Positions 52,037-60,204 of a stretch of 64,000 bases of DNA are shown piece after piece (within the stretch, counting starts at the first letter, position 1; each line of letters begins with the position of its first letter). Source of the stretch: Actinoallomurus bryophytorum (lineage in GTDB: Bacteria > Actinomycetota > Actinomycetes > Streptosporangiales > Streptosporangiaceae). The stretch is from contig NZ_VFOZ01000001.1 in NCBI RefSeq assembly GCF_006716425.1, positions 4,340,001 to 4,404,000 on the forward strand. The letters run 5' to 3'. Made by a program: the position numbers and the translations under genes. A model generated the notes under the pieces. That model was given only the letters and a program-made list of their open reading frames with translations, searched no databases and had not been told where the DNA came from.

Positions 52037-52813
52037 CTAGGCGCGGACGACCTTGATGCCGGCCTCCTCGTACGCGCGGACGTCCGCGTCCGTGTCGGTG
52101 ACCAGGAGGTCGACCTCGCCGATGCCGCAGATCCGGGCGAACGCACGCTGGCCGAGCTTGGAGCCGTCCGCGACGACGACGACGCGCTCGGCGCGTACCG
52201 CCATCTGCCGGTTGATGCTCGCCTCGTCCTCGTTGGCGCAGGTCGCCCCGCGCTCGATGTCGAGGCCGCTGACGCCGAGGAAGGCCATGTCCAGTGTCAC
52301 CTGGTCGAACACGCCGTTCGCCAGTGGGCCGACCAGCTCGTAGGACTGCGGGAGCGCCACGCCTCCGCTCAGGACGATCTTGATGTGCGGGCGTACGACC
52401 AGCTCGCCCGCGATGTTGAGGGCGTTCGTCACGACGGTCACCGCGGGTGAGGCGCCCTCCGTGTGCAGGTCGGCGCGGGTGGCCAGCGCGCGTGCGACCT
52501 CGGTCGTGGTCGTGCCGCCGTTGACGCCGACGACCGCCCCGGAGGGTACGAGGTCGGCGGCGACCGCCGCGATGCGCTGCTTCTCCGAGGCGCGCCGCGC
52601 GCTCTTGTAGCGCAGGGGCAGGTCGTAGGTGACGGTATGGGCGACGGCGCCGCCGCGCGTACGGGTCAGCATCTGCTGCTGGGCGAGCTGGTCGAAGTCG
52701 CGGCGAATGGTCGCCGCGGACACCGTCAGCTCGGCGGCGGCCTCCTCGACACTGAGCCGGCCACGGCTCGCGAGCAGGGAGAGCAGGCCGTTCCACCGCT
52801 CATATCGGCTCAT
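52037..52813 (-). CDS. DeoR/GlpR-family transcriptional regulator
   Basis: A 258-residue DeoR regulator. The HTH is LSVEEAAAELTVSAATIRRDFDQL (about 25-55) and the DeoRC sensor domain (about 75-235) has GVNGGTTTTEVARAL, LSGGVALPQSYELVG, DMAFLGVSGLD and VVVADGSKLGQRAF. It should sense a phosphorylated sugar, but no sugar gene is adjacent. The start may be ATG at 52813 or GTG at 52828. Its stop touches the MITE-like repeat. Confidence 0.88.
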   Translation of the reverse strand: MSRYERWNGLLSLLASRGRLSVEEAAAELTVSAATIRRDFDQLAQQQMLTRTRGGAVAHTVTYDLPLRYKSARRASEKQRIAAVAADLVPSGAVVGVNGGTTTTEVARALATRADLHTEGASPAVTVVTNALNIAGELVVRPHIKIVLSGGVALPQSYELVGPLANGVFDQVTLDMAFLGVSGLDIERGATCANEDEASINRQMAVRAERVVVVADGSKLGQRAFARICGIGEVDLLVTDTDADVRAYEEAGIKVVRA

Positions 52814-53002
52814 CCGGCGTTCAACCACGTCTTTCGTCGCCCATTTGCACGCTCGCGGAGGCAGGGTGCAGGTCAGCGGTTAGACCAGCTGCCGCCCGTG
52901 AGTTTTACTGATCGTACATCGCTCGCACCGCGCACGAATGTGCACGCGCGGGAAGTCATTGGTTTCAATGCCGAGAGAAACGATTTATCGGCGCATTGGT
53001 GG

Positions 53003-53653
53003 CTAAGTGAGGAGCCATTCGCCGGTATTCACGCTGACGAGGCCATGACGGGCCGCGGCGATCACCGCCTCGCGCTGCGAGTGCACGCCCAGCTTGGTCA
53101 GCACGCTCTGGACGTGGCTGCGGGCGGTGCTCCGGGTGATCTTCATGGAGCGCGCGAGAGTGGCGGTGTTCTCGCCGCGGACCAGCCGGGTCAGCACCTC
53201 GCGTTCGCGCGGCGTGAGGTAGTGCGCGAGCCGCTGCGCCTCGCTGCGCGGGCGCGGCGGCATGGGGGAGCCGGTGGTCGGGTCGATCACCACGTCGCCC
53301 GCGTGCACGCGGGCCAGCATGGCGACGATCTCGCCGGCCTGCTGGCCCTTGTGGGCGAAGCCCCGCACGCCGGCGGCGAGGGCGGCCTCGAGCAGCTCGG
53401 CGTCGATCGAGCCCGACAGCACGACGAACCGCGTCGACGGCGCGGCACGTACAAGTCCGGGCAGGCTCTCCAGCACCGAACCGGTGGGGAACTGCAGATC
53501 GAGCAGGCACACGTCGGCCGCGGCCGACCGGAGCAGGCGCAAAGCCGCCTCGGGGGAGTAGACGACGCCGACCACGTCGTGTCCCGACTCGCGCAGCACC
53601 ATCGCCAGCGAGTCCGCGAACACCGCGTGGTCGTCGCAGATCAGCACTTTCAC
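53003..53653 (-). CDS. NarL/LuxR-type response regulator
   Basis: A 216-residue regulator. The receiver has DD at 7-8, phosphoacceptor Asp in VCLLDLQFP and Lys in FAHKGQQ. The LuxR HTH is LTPREREVLTRLVRGENTAT with VHSQREAV. GTG start overlaps the stop of the kinase-like gene (GTGA), so the two form a pair. Confidence 0.92.
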   Translation of the reverse strand: MKVLICDDHAVFADSLAMVLRESGHDVVGVVYSPEAALRLLRSAAADVCLLDLQFPTGSVLESLPGLVRAAPSTRFVVLSGSIDAELLEAALAAGVRGFAHKGQQAGEIVAMLARVHAGDVVIDPTTGSPMPPRPRSEAQRLAHYLTPREREVLTRLVRGENTATLARSMKITRSTARSHVQSVLTKLGVHSQREAVIAAARHGLVSVNTGEWLLT

Positions 53654-54366
53654 GGACAGACCGCCGAGGGCAGCAGGATGCGCACCCGTGCGCCGCCCAG
53701 CTCACACCTGCGCACCTCGAGTCCGCCCCCGTAGCCGGAGACGAGGTCGTGCACGATGCCCAGCCCGAGCGAGGCGAGGCCGGCCGCCCCGCCGCCGAAC
53801 CCCGGCCCGTCATCGTCGACCTGCACGACCGTCCATCCGTCCTCGCAGGCCACGCTCACGTCGACGCGCTCGACGGCGACCCGGCACGCGTTGTCGAGGA
53901 TGTTGCGCACGGCACGCCACAGCGCCAGCGGGTCGATGTGCGCCCACGCCGGGCCCGAGTCGTAGCCGACCCGGCGGATCGAGGCGAGCCGCAGCCCGGC
54001 GACGATCTCACCGACGAGCTCGTCCACGCGGACGCGCTCGGGACTCGGAGGGCCCTCCTCGGGCCGGTCGTCGTCCTCGTCGAGGCGCCGGAGCAGGTGG
54101 TCCAGCCAGCGCGTCTCGCCGAGCAGCGCGTCGACGCGCTTGCGGCTGGCCGGGCCGACGTCGTCGGCGACCGACATCGCGGAGGCCAGCATGATGATGG
54201 TGCCGAGCTCGTGACGGATGTCGTGCCGGATCCTGCGCCGCCACAGGTCCGGGTCGCCGGCCGGACGTGCCGGCAGGACCACCGCGTCGGTGGTCGCGGC
54301 CCCCGCGCCGCGATCCAGTAGCGGTGCTGTAGCGGAGGGTGATGAGCGTGATTGCCCTTCGACCAT
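53650..54366 (-). CDS. Soluble histidine kinase-like ATPase
   Basis: A 238-residue protein with no membrane segment. A short dimerisation/phosphotransfer helix has RHDIRHELGTIIMLASAMS (His candidate), followed by a HATPase domain with NILDNACRV, DDDGPGFGGG and LGLGIVHDLVSG. It lacks a sensor domain, so input must come from a partner or a soluble signal. ATG at 54366 follows a GGGGG stretch. It is coupled to the response regulator. Confidence 0.85.
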   Translation of the reverse strand: MVEGQSRSSPSATAPLLDRGAGAATTDAVVLPARPAGDPDLWRRRIRHDIRHELGTIIMLASAMSVADDVGPASRKRVDALLGETRWLDHLLRRLDEDDDRPEEGPPSPERVRVDELVGEIVAGLRLASIRRVGYDSGPAWAHIDPLALWRAVRNILDNACRVAVERVDVSVACEDGWTVVQVDDDGPGFGGGAAGLASLGLGIVHDLVSGYGGGLEVRRCELGGARVRILLPSAVCP

Positions 54367-54519
54367 GACAGACCCCCGTCTTCGGAAAACATGAACCAAC
54401 GTTGTCGACCGTCACTCTCTACGACGCCGGTGTCCAGGTAGGCGGCGGTAAAGACAGGGTTGCTGGCCGGAGGTGGTCATGTGGTCACTGAGGGTAAACT
54501 AATCTTGAATTCGGAGCGT

Positions 54520-55587
54520 CTACGTGCAATCAAGGTGCGACGATGCACGTTGGTAAACCTCGTCCAAAGTCACCGATAGTGACCTCGGACTGCAACGGTC
54601 CGCCACCCGCTTCAGCGCCGCGCGGCCCATTCTGCGCGCTTCGGCCGGATTATCCAGAAGATATGTGATCGCGTCGGCGAGCTGTGCCGGATCGCCCGGC
54701 GCGGTGAGAAGACCCGTCTCACCGGCGCGGATGATGTCCGGGCCGCTCGGCGCGACGGTCCCCACCAGCGGCACGCCGGCCGCGGCGGCCTGGACGGCGG
54801 CGTACGGCACTCCCTCGTGCCGGCCGGTCATCGCGAGCACGTCGAAGCCGGGCAGCAGGTCGGCCACGTCGTCGCGCCGCCCCAGCCAGATCAGCCGCTC
54901 GCCGCCGACGCGCTCGGTGAACCTCTGGCCGAGCCGTCCCGGCAGCCGCGCCGCGGGGCCGCCGTCGCCGTCCGCCCAGACGCCGTAGACGCTCGAGGGC
55001 AGCCGGGCGATGGCCCGCGCGAACACGTCCGGCCGCCGCGCACCGCGCGCCGGACCGATCCCCCCGACCACCTGTGCGCCCAGGGGAAGCCCGAGCAGCC
55101 GCCGGGCGCGGGTACGCGTGCCCGCCAGGTTCGGCAGGTCCACGGCCGGCCAGATCGCCCGCAGCCGCCCCGGTGACGCCAGGCCGAGCCGGAGGGCGCG
55201 CGAGGCGGTACGTGCGCCCACGGCGAGGAACACGTCGGTGTGCCGTGCGGCCCGGCGCTCGGCGAGGGTGGGGCCGGGTGGGGCGTACCAGGTGTGGACG
55301 ATCCGCGGGACGCCGGCACGTACGGCGGCGAACCGCCCGGCCGTCCCCACGTGGGTGTGGGCGATGTCGTACCCGCCGCCCATGGCCTCGGCCAGCGCGC
55401 GCGGCCCGTGCGCGTGGATCACCGCGATCCCGGACTCCCGTGCCCACGCGTCGAGGGCGCCCGGCTCACCGGCGACCACGGTGTGCGCGTACGCCTCCGG
55501 GTCGAGCGCGAGCGCCGCGGTCAGCGCGGCGCGCGCCGGTCCTCCCTCGAACCGGTCGAGCACCAGCGCGACGCGCACGGGAGTCAC
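54520..55587 (-). CDS. GT4-type glycosyltransferase
   Basis: A 355-residue GT-B glycosyltransferase. The N-terminal half has VALVLDRFEGGPARAAL, IAHTHVGTAGRF and IVHTWYAP, and the C-terminal half has VVGGIGPARGARRPD, LIWLGRRDDV and RHEGVPYAAVQAAAAGVPLVGT. The second Glu of the EX7E motif is Gln here. It probably adds a sugar to a polysaccharide or lipid carrier. GTG start overlaps the third repeat-encoded ORF and is thereby coupled to the upstream epimerase-like gene. Confidence 0.85.
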   Translation of the reverse strand: MTPVRVALVLDRFEGGPARAALTAALALDPEAYAHTVVAGEPGALDAWARESGIAVIHAHGPRALAEAMGGGYDIAHTHVGTAGRFAAVRAGVPRIVHTWYAPPGPTLAERRAARHTDVFLAVGARTASRALRLGLASPGRLRAIWPAVDLPNLAGTRTRARRLLGLPLGAQVVGGIGPARGARRPDVFARAIARLPSSVYGVWADGDGGPAARLPGRLGQRFTERVGGERLIWLGRRDDVADLLPGFDVLAMTGRHEGVPYAAVQAAAAGVPLVGTVAPSGPDIIRAGETGLLTAPGDPAQLADAITYLLDNPAEARRMGRAALKRVADRCSPRSLSVTLDEVYQRASSHLDCT

Positions 55588-55700
55588 GTGACCTCCTCTT
55601 CCACCGGCGGTGCGAGCAGGCGCTCGCCGCTTCGCTCGGTCATGCGGCCAGTGGCGATCGGGGGACTGTGCCTTCTGGTTCCCTCGCTCCGCTCGGTCAC
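55584..55700 (-). CDS. 38-codon mini-ORF of MIRU-like repeat (fused unit)
   Basis: It encodes VTERSEGTRRHSPPIATGRM and continues TERSGERLLAPPVEEEVT. So one unit runs in frame into a second partial copy. Its TGA overlaps the glycosyltransferase GTG, and GAGGAGG near its end is the SD for that gene. Confidence 0.6.
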   Translation of the reverse strand: MTERSEGTRRHSPPIATGRMTERSGERLLAPPVEEEVT

Positions 55701-55768
55701 GGGCCCTCCTGCGTCGGGGGAGTGACCGGGGGACTGTGCCTTCTGGTTCCCTCGCTTCGCTCGGTCAC
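55697..55768 (-). CDS. 23-codon mini-ORF of MIRU-like repeat
   Basis: It encodes VTERSEGTRRHSPPVTPPTQ then EGP. It is linked by GTGA overlaps on both sides. Its sequence differs from the preceding unit by very few bases, which points to recent duplication by slippage or unequal crossing-over. Confidence 0.6.
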   Translation of the reverse strand: MTERSEGTRRHSPPVTPPTQEGP

Positions 55769-55836
55769 GGGCCCTCCCGCGTCGGGGGAGTGACCGGGGG
55801 ACTGTGCCTTCTGGTTCCCTCGCTTCGCTCGGTCAC
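55765..55836 (-). CDS. 23-codon mini-ORF of MIRU-like repeat
   Basis: It encodes VTERSEGTRRHSPPVTPPTR then EGP. Its GTG overlaps the stop of the epimerase-like gene (GTGA). The first 12 residues match the lut-operon units (V-T/S-ERSEGT-x-RHS). Confidence 0.6.
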   Translation of the reverse strand: MTERSEGTRRHSPPVTPPTREGP

Positions 55837-57224
55837 GGGCGTTCCTCCTGCGGCCGGTACTCCGGCAGGATGCGGCGCATCAGCGCGCGTACTTCGTCGT
55901 CGGCGTCACGCGCGGCCGCGTCGAGCAGCGCGGTGAGGGGTTCGTTCCGCCAGTGCGAGGGCATGGTGCCGCGCGTCGCGTAGATGAGGGGGTGCGCCGT
56001 ACGTGTCATCGCCTCCGAGTCGGCGAAGGACCGGGCGCGCAGCCGCTCGCCCGGTCCCAGGCCGGTGAACCGGATCGTCACGTCGGGCAGGCGCAGCCCG
56101 TCGACGAGCGCGCCCACCACGCCGAGCACCGAGGACGGCGGCCCGGTGTCGAGCGCGAACGTCTCCGCGTCCTCGGCCATCGCGGTGGCCTCCAGGACGA
56201 GTTCGGCCGCCTCCCGCGCGCTCATGAGATGCCGCGCGGCGTCGGGGTGGGTGACGGTGACCGGCTGTCCGGCCGCGAGCTGGCCGGCGACCGCGCCGAG
56301 GGGCGACGTGCCCGACCCCAGCACGCTGCCGACCCGTACCGCCGCGAAGCAGGTCTGCCCGCCCGCCTCCGCCTGCAGCACCAGCTCCGAGAGCCGGCGG
56401 GTGGCGCCGAGCACGGAGACGGGCTCGGCGGCCTGGTCGGTGGAGACCAGCACGAACCGCTCCACGTCCTGGCGTACGGCCGCGCGTACGAGGTTGCGCG
56501 TGCCGAGCACGTTGGCACGCACCGCCGCGCACGGCTGCCGTTCCAGCCACCGGGGATCGTGGTTGAACCCGGCCGCGTGCAGCACCAGCTCGGGGCGTAC
56601 CTCCTCGAACAGCGCGTCGACCCGGGAGGCGTCCCTGATGTCGACGACCGCCGGCCGGCCGGTCTCGCTCTCGGCGGTCAGCCGGGCCAGGGCCTTCTCG
56701 TCGTTGTCGAGCTGGATGAGCGCCGCCGGGCGCAGGGTGCGCAGCCGGCGGCACAGCCGGGCGCCGACCGTGCCGCACGCCCCGGTGACCAGGACGCGGC
56801 GCCCGGACACGAACCGCCGCGCCCGGATGCTCGCCACCGCCAGCTCGTCGCGGCCGAGCAGCCGCAGCGGATCGGTGCCGGCGGCGGCCCCCGGCGGCAC
56901 GTAGCGTACGTCCAGGCCGGCCTCGGCGACCCGGCCGACCAGGCTCGCGACGCGTACGGGCGGCAGCGACGGGATCGCGACGACGACGACCTGGGTGCGG
57001 GCGGGCCAGGTCGCGGCCGTGATGTCGACGGTGCCGCCGAGCACGGGCAGGCCGGACACCGTCTCACCGGTGAGGGCGTCGTCGAGGAACCCGACCGGAG
57101 TCAGGTCGCCCTCGGCCTCCAGCAGCGCGCGCGCCAGAGCGCGGCCGGCGTCGCCGGCCCCGATGATCACGGCGCGGACGCCGGAGCAGCGGCCCTCGCC
57201 GCCGTGGCATCTCCGCCTTCGCAA
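55833..57224 (-). CDS. CapD-like NDP-sugar epimerase/dehydratase family protein with altered active site
   Basis: A 463-residue soluble protein. The N-terminal CoA-binding-like domain (about 15-135, VRAVIIGAGDAGRALARAL) precedes an extended SDR domain (about 140-420) with VLVTGACGTVGARLCRRL and HAAGFNHDPR. In CapD/FlaA1 enzymes the active site reads STDKA...MGA(T/S)KR; here it is STDQAAEP...LGATRRLSE, so the catalytic Lys and the later Lys are changed. The membrane segment of large CapD proteins is missing. TTG at 57224 with GAGG upstream is the only start that covers the first domain. It is coupled to the glycosyltransferase through the repeat array. Confidence 0.78.
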   Translation of the reverse strand: MRRRRCHGGEGRCSGVRAVIIGAGDAGRALARALLEAEGDLTPVGFLDDALTGETVSGLPVLGGTVDITAATWPARTQVVVVAIPSLPPVRVASLVGRVAEAGLDVRYVPPGAAAGTDPLRLLGRDELAVASIRARRFVSGRRVLVTGACGTVGARLCRRLRTLRPAALIQLDNDEKALARLTAESETGRPAVVDIRDASRVDALFEEVRPELVLHAAGFNHDPRWLERQPCAAVRANVLGTRNLVRAAVRQDVERFVLVSTDQAAEPVSVLGATRRLSELVLQAEAGGQTCFAAVRVGSVLGSGTSPLGAVAGQLAAGQPVTVTHPDAARHLMSAREAAELVLEATAMAEDAETFALDTGPPSSVLGVVGALVDGLRLPDVTIRFTGLGPGERLRARSFADSEAMTRTAHPLIYATRGTMPSHWRNEPLTALLDAAARDADDEVRALMRRILPEYRPQEERP

Positions 57225-57344
57225 GGTCAGCCTCGCCCGATTTCCACGACTGCCCCTCTCGCCTGGGCCGAGAGTACGGGCGTCGTCACAGCGCCTGAAC
57301 GCGCATCGGGACGATGACGACCTACGCCATATGGGGGACTCCGT

Positions 57345-58016
57345 TCACATCGGGGGATCATCACCGGGATTCGACGGACGCATTCCCGCACGCATCGCCA
57401 CCGTGATCGCCTCCAGCGCGGAGTGCGCGTCGAGCTTGGCGAGGAGGTTCTGGGTGTGGGTGCGCACGGTGTTGGCCGACAGGCCGAGCCGGTCGGCGAT
57501 CTCCGGGCGGCTCTGGCCGTCGACCATGCACCGCAGGACCTCGCGTTCGCGCGGTGTCAGCTCGGCCAGATCGTCGACGTCCGGTCCGCCGTCGGCCAGC
57601 AGGCGGCGCAACACCTCACCGAGGACCGCCGGCGGGATCCAGCCGCCGCGCCCGGCCGCCCCGCGGATCACCTGGGAGACGAGGTCGGCGCTCTCGGTCT
57701 TGGGCAGCCAGCCCACCGCGCCCCGGCGCAGCGCGGTGACCATCGGGTCGATGTCGGTGATGCCGCTCAGGACCACCACGCGGACGTCGGGGTACCGCCG
57801 GCGCATGATGTCGAGGGCGTCCAGCCCGCTCTCCTCTCCGAGCACGAGATCGAGCACGACGACCTGCGGTGCCTCGGTCGCGATGAGCGCGGTGGCACGC
57901 CGGATGTCGTGGGCGACGGGGAGCACCTCAAGGTCGGGTTCGGCGCTGAGCCGGGCGGCGAGCGCCTCGGCGAACAGTGCCTGGTCATCGACGATGAGGA
58001 CGCGGATGGGCCTCAT
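57345..58016 (-). CDS. NarL/LuxR-type response regulator (orphan)
   Basis: A 223-residue regulator. The receiver has DD at 10-11, Asp in VVVLDLVLGEESG and Lys in WLPKTESADL. The LuxR HTH is LTPREREVLRCMVDGQSRPE. No kinase gene is adjacent; the nearest lone kinase is at 60205-61542 but belongs to the HisKA/EnvZ type, which normally pairs with OmpR-type regulators. Confidence 0.92.
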   Translation of the reverse strand: MRPIRVLIVDDQALFAEALAARLSAEPDLEVLPVAHDIRRATALIATEAPQVVVLDLVLGEESGLDALDIMRRRYPDVRVVVLSGITDIDPMVTALRRGAVGWLPKTESADLVSQVIRGAAGRGGWIPPAVLGEVLRRLLADGGPDVDDLAELTPREREVLRCMVDGQSRPEIADRLGLSANTVRTHTQNLLAKLDAHSALEAITVAMRAGMRPSNPGDDPPM

Positions 58017-58110
58017 GGGCACAGGATGACGCACACCCCGCGGTACGGGATCGTGCATTTGGCGGAGAGCGGCGAAGAATGGCCGGGTCAGGCCGGGCCG
58101 CAGGTGGGGT

Positions 58111-59241
58111 TCAGGCGACTGCTCCCCGTTCGCGCAGGTCCGCGATCTCCGCCGCGGAAAGGCCGATCTCGGCCAGCGCCGCCTCGGTGTGCTCACCCGG
58201 GCGTACGGGCGGGGCGGGCGTCTCGGCGGCGGTGCGGCTGAAGCGCGGCGCGGGCGCGGGCTGGGTGAGGCCGCCGACGTCGACGAACCCGGTCCGCGCG
58301 GTGGCGTGCGGATGGGCCGGCGCCTCACCGAGACCGAGCACGGGGGCGACGCAGGCGTCGGTGCCGTCGAAGATCCGCGTCCACTCGTCCCGCGTCTTGG
58401 CCTTGAACACCTCGGTGAACCGCGCGCGCATCTCCGGCCAGCGGGCCTGGTCGTTCTGGGCGGGCAGGTCCTCGCCCTCGAGCCCGAGGCCGCGCAGCAG
58501 CGCGGCGTAGAACTGCGGCTCGAGCGCGCCGACGCTCATGTGGAGCCCGTCGGCCGTCTCGTAGGTGTCATAGAACGGCGCACCGCCGTCGAGCAGGTTG
58601 GTGCCACGTGCGTCCTGCCAGAGGCCCTGGCCGCGCATGCCGTGGATGAAGGAGGTCAGGAGCGCGGCCCCGTCGACCATGGCCGCGTCCACGACCTGCC
58701 CCCGGCCGGAGCGCGAGCGTTCGAACAGCGCCGCGAGCACGCCGACCGCCAGCAGCATGCCGCCGCCCCCGAAGTCGCCCACGAGGTTGAGCGGGGGCAG
58801 GGGACGCTCGCCGGCGCGGCCGATCGGGTCCAGTGCGCCGGCGATGGCGATGTAGTTGATGTCGTGCCCGGCCATCTGGGCCATCGGGCCTTCCTGCCCC
58901 CAGCCGGTCATCCGGCCGTAGACGAGGCCGCGATTGCGCTCCAGGCAGATGTCCGGGCCGAAGCCCAGCCGTTCGGTGACTCCGGGACGGAAGCCCTCGA
59001 TCAGGACGTCGGCGGTGTCCAGGAGGCGCAGCAGCACCTCGACCCCCGCCGGGTCCTTGAGGTTGAGGCCGATGGACCGACGGCCGCGGCCCAGCGGGTC
59101 GATCGCGGCCTCGCGGCCCACACTGGTCGGGCGGTCGACGCGGAGCACGTCGGCGCCCAGGTCGGACAGCACCATGCAGGCGAAGGGCGCGGGCGCGAGG
59201 CTCGCGATCTCGACGACGCGTACACCGTGCAGCGGTCCCAT
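58111..59241 (-). CDS. Alpha-methylacyl-CoA racemase-like CoA transferase family protein
   Basis: A 376-residue family III CoA-transferase-fold protein of the AMACR/MCR type. The racemase residues are visible: His in MAGHDINYIA and Asp in LVGDFGGGGM, with Glu region FYDTYETADG. It would epimerise 2-methylacyl-CoA esters so that beta-oxidation of branched fatty acids or sterol side chains can go on. ATG at 59241 is chosen; ATG at 59271 adds ten residues. An operator-like palindrome lies 35 bp upstream. Confidence 0.9.
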   Translation of the reverse strand: MGPLHGVRVVEIASLAPAPFACMVLSDLGADVLRVDRPTSVGREAAIDPLGRGRRSIGLNLKDPAGVEVLLRLLDTADVLIEGFRPGVTERLGFGPDICLERNRGLVYGRMTGWGQEGPMAQMAGHDINYIAIAGALDPIGRAGERPLPPLNLVGDFGGGGMLLAVGVLAALFERSRSGRGQVVDAAMVDGAALLTSFIHGMRGQGLWQDARGTNLLDGGAPFYDTYETADGLHMSVGALEPQFYAALLRGLGLEGEDLPAQNDQARWPEMRARFTEVFKAKTRDEWTRIFDGTDACVAPVLGLGEAPAHPHATARTGFVDVGGLTQPAPAPRFSRTAAETPAPPVRPGEHTEAALAEIGLSAAEIADLRERGAVA

Positions 59242-59275
59242 GCCCACCCCTTTGATCGGTCGCTGCGGCACACTC

Positions 59276-59290
59276 TAGAACGTCGTTCTA
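59276..59290. promoter_or_regulatory. Operator-like palindrome upstream of racemase gene
   Basis: TAGAACGTCGTTCTA has perfect 6-bp arms and a 3-bp centre, 35 bp upstream of the racemase start. TAGAAC/GTTCTA half-sites are typical for TetR-type regulators of lipid genes in actinomycetes (family-level knowledge), and the same half-sites occur at 7364-7386. Confidence 0.6.
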
Positions 59291-59423
59291 CGGTGCCGTG
59301 CACCGCCTCCGGGGAAGGGGAGCACGAGAAACCGGGCCGACCATGGGAGTTCCATGGCTGATCACAGCGGAATGGTCCGCCGGAATGCGTTCGAAGCGGC
59401 GCGGCGGGGAGCCGCGCCGAGGG

Positions 59424-59573
59424 TCACAATGCGTTCACGAACCTCGACAGTGAGTCGCCCGCCGATGTCAGGGTTCCAAGGGCGTTGTGCACCACGTGAG
59501 CCGCGCCTGCCGGAGACTTCAGCAGGTAGAAAACAACAAAGGCCCCGAGTGCCCAGGTAAGGTACTTCTTCAT
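59424..59573 (-). CDS. 49-residue membrane protein
   Basis: It reads MKKYLTWALGAFVVFYLLKS at the start, one membrane helix, then PAGAAHVVHNALG and TLTSAGDSLSRFVNAL. GGGAG lies about 6 nt before the ATG. Small proteins with this layout and a GDSLSxFVNAL-like end recur in actinomycetes, so it is probably real despite its size. Function unknown. It follows a region with no other leftward gene. Confidence 0.78.
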   Translation of the reverse strand: MKKYLTWALGAFVVFYLLKSPAGAAHVVHNALGTLTSAGDSLSRFVNAL

Positions 59574-60204
59574 TGGCGCTCCCGCCTCCAAACGAACGCC
59601 GATTTGCCGCCAACCTGTGGCGAGGACGGCATCCTTCCGGTTTCAGTTGTTCTGGTGCGAGCCGCCCGGCGGGCGGCCGTCATCGCGACCGTGTGTCTCC
59701 CATGTTGAGTATCACCGCTTCGCTGCATTCTGTCGCGTGTCAACTTTGACACACATCGGTGCGAAGGCACGACCGAGAGCCGAGACCCCGTGCCAGGTTT
59801 CGCATATGCGATCAAATGTACTGGTCACGGCGGTGTCGTAGTGGTTCACGCGTTCCGTCGTGGCCGCGGGGAGAATGCGAACGAGACGACGTGAGACGGC
59901 GATATATACCGACGGTTTCGTCGCTGAGTGTGGCCATCGGTCACTCGCGGTCGGCCGTCCGCTTCCGTCGCCGCACCGGGCCTGCGGAAACGCATTCGTC
60001 AGGGCGCGGCCCACTTCGCAAGACGCGATGGGACTTGCGCCGTCCGCATCCGGACACATCCGCGCGGAGCGGCGTGCCGGATCCTGTCGGAAAGATCCGA
60101 GAACAAGGCTGTGGCCTGCGCAAATGCGTAGAGGGAGCGTTCGCCGGGTAATTCTTTCGTTGCCGTGCGCGACCGTCAGGAGGCGGCGTTCGCGGAGGAA
60201 AATC
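59574..60204. other. 631-bp gene-poor, AT-richer region with palindromes
   Basis: No convincing gene is seen; small open frames show no actinomycete third-position GC bias. GTGTCAACTTTGACAC (59737-59752) is a perfect palindrome with a 2-bp centre and contains TTGACA on both strands. TCGCATATGCGA (59800-59811) is a perfect 12-bp palindrome. GATATATACC near 59902 is an AT-rich island. These may be operators and promoters for the small protein and the kinase. Confidence 0.55.

Larger units (their letters stand above)
55584..55836 (-). repeat. MIRU-like array of three 68-bp-type units
   Basis: Starts at 55836, 55768 and 55700 are exactly 68 bp apart. Units 1 and 2 are almost identical (each begins GTGACCGAGCGAAGCGAGGG and ends GGGAGGGCCC or AGGAGGGCCC before the next GTG). 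Unit 3 diverges halfway and is fused to a further partial copy (ATGACCGAGCGAAGCGG, 55643 downward). The array fills the gap between the epimerase-like and glycosyltransferase genes. Confidence 0.85.

Noticed and set aside
51532-52450. Plus-strand open frame across the IS end and repeat array
   Set aside because: It runs antisense to the transposase and DeoR genes and includes the array. It has no family resemblance.
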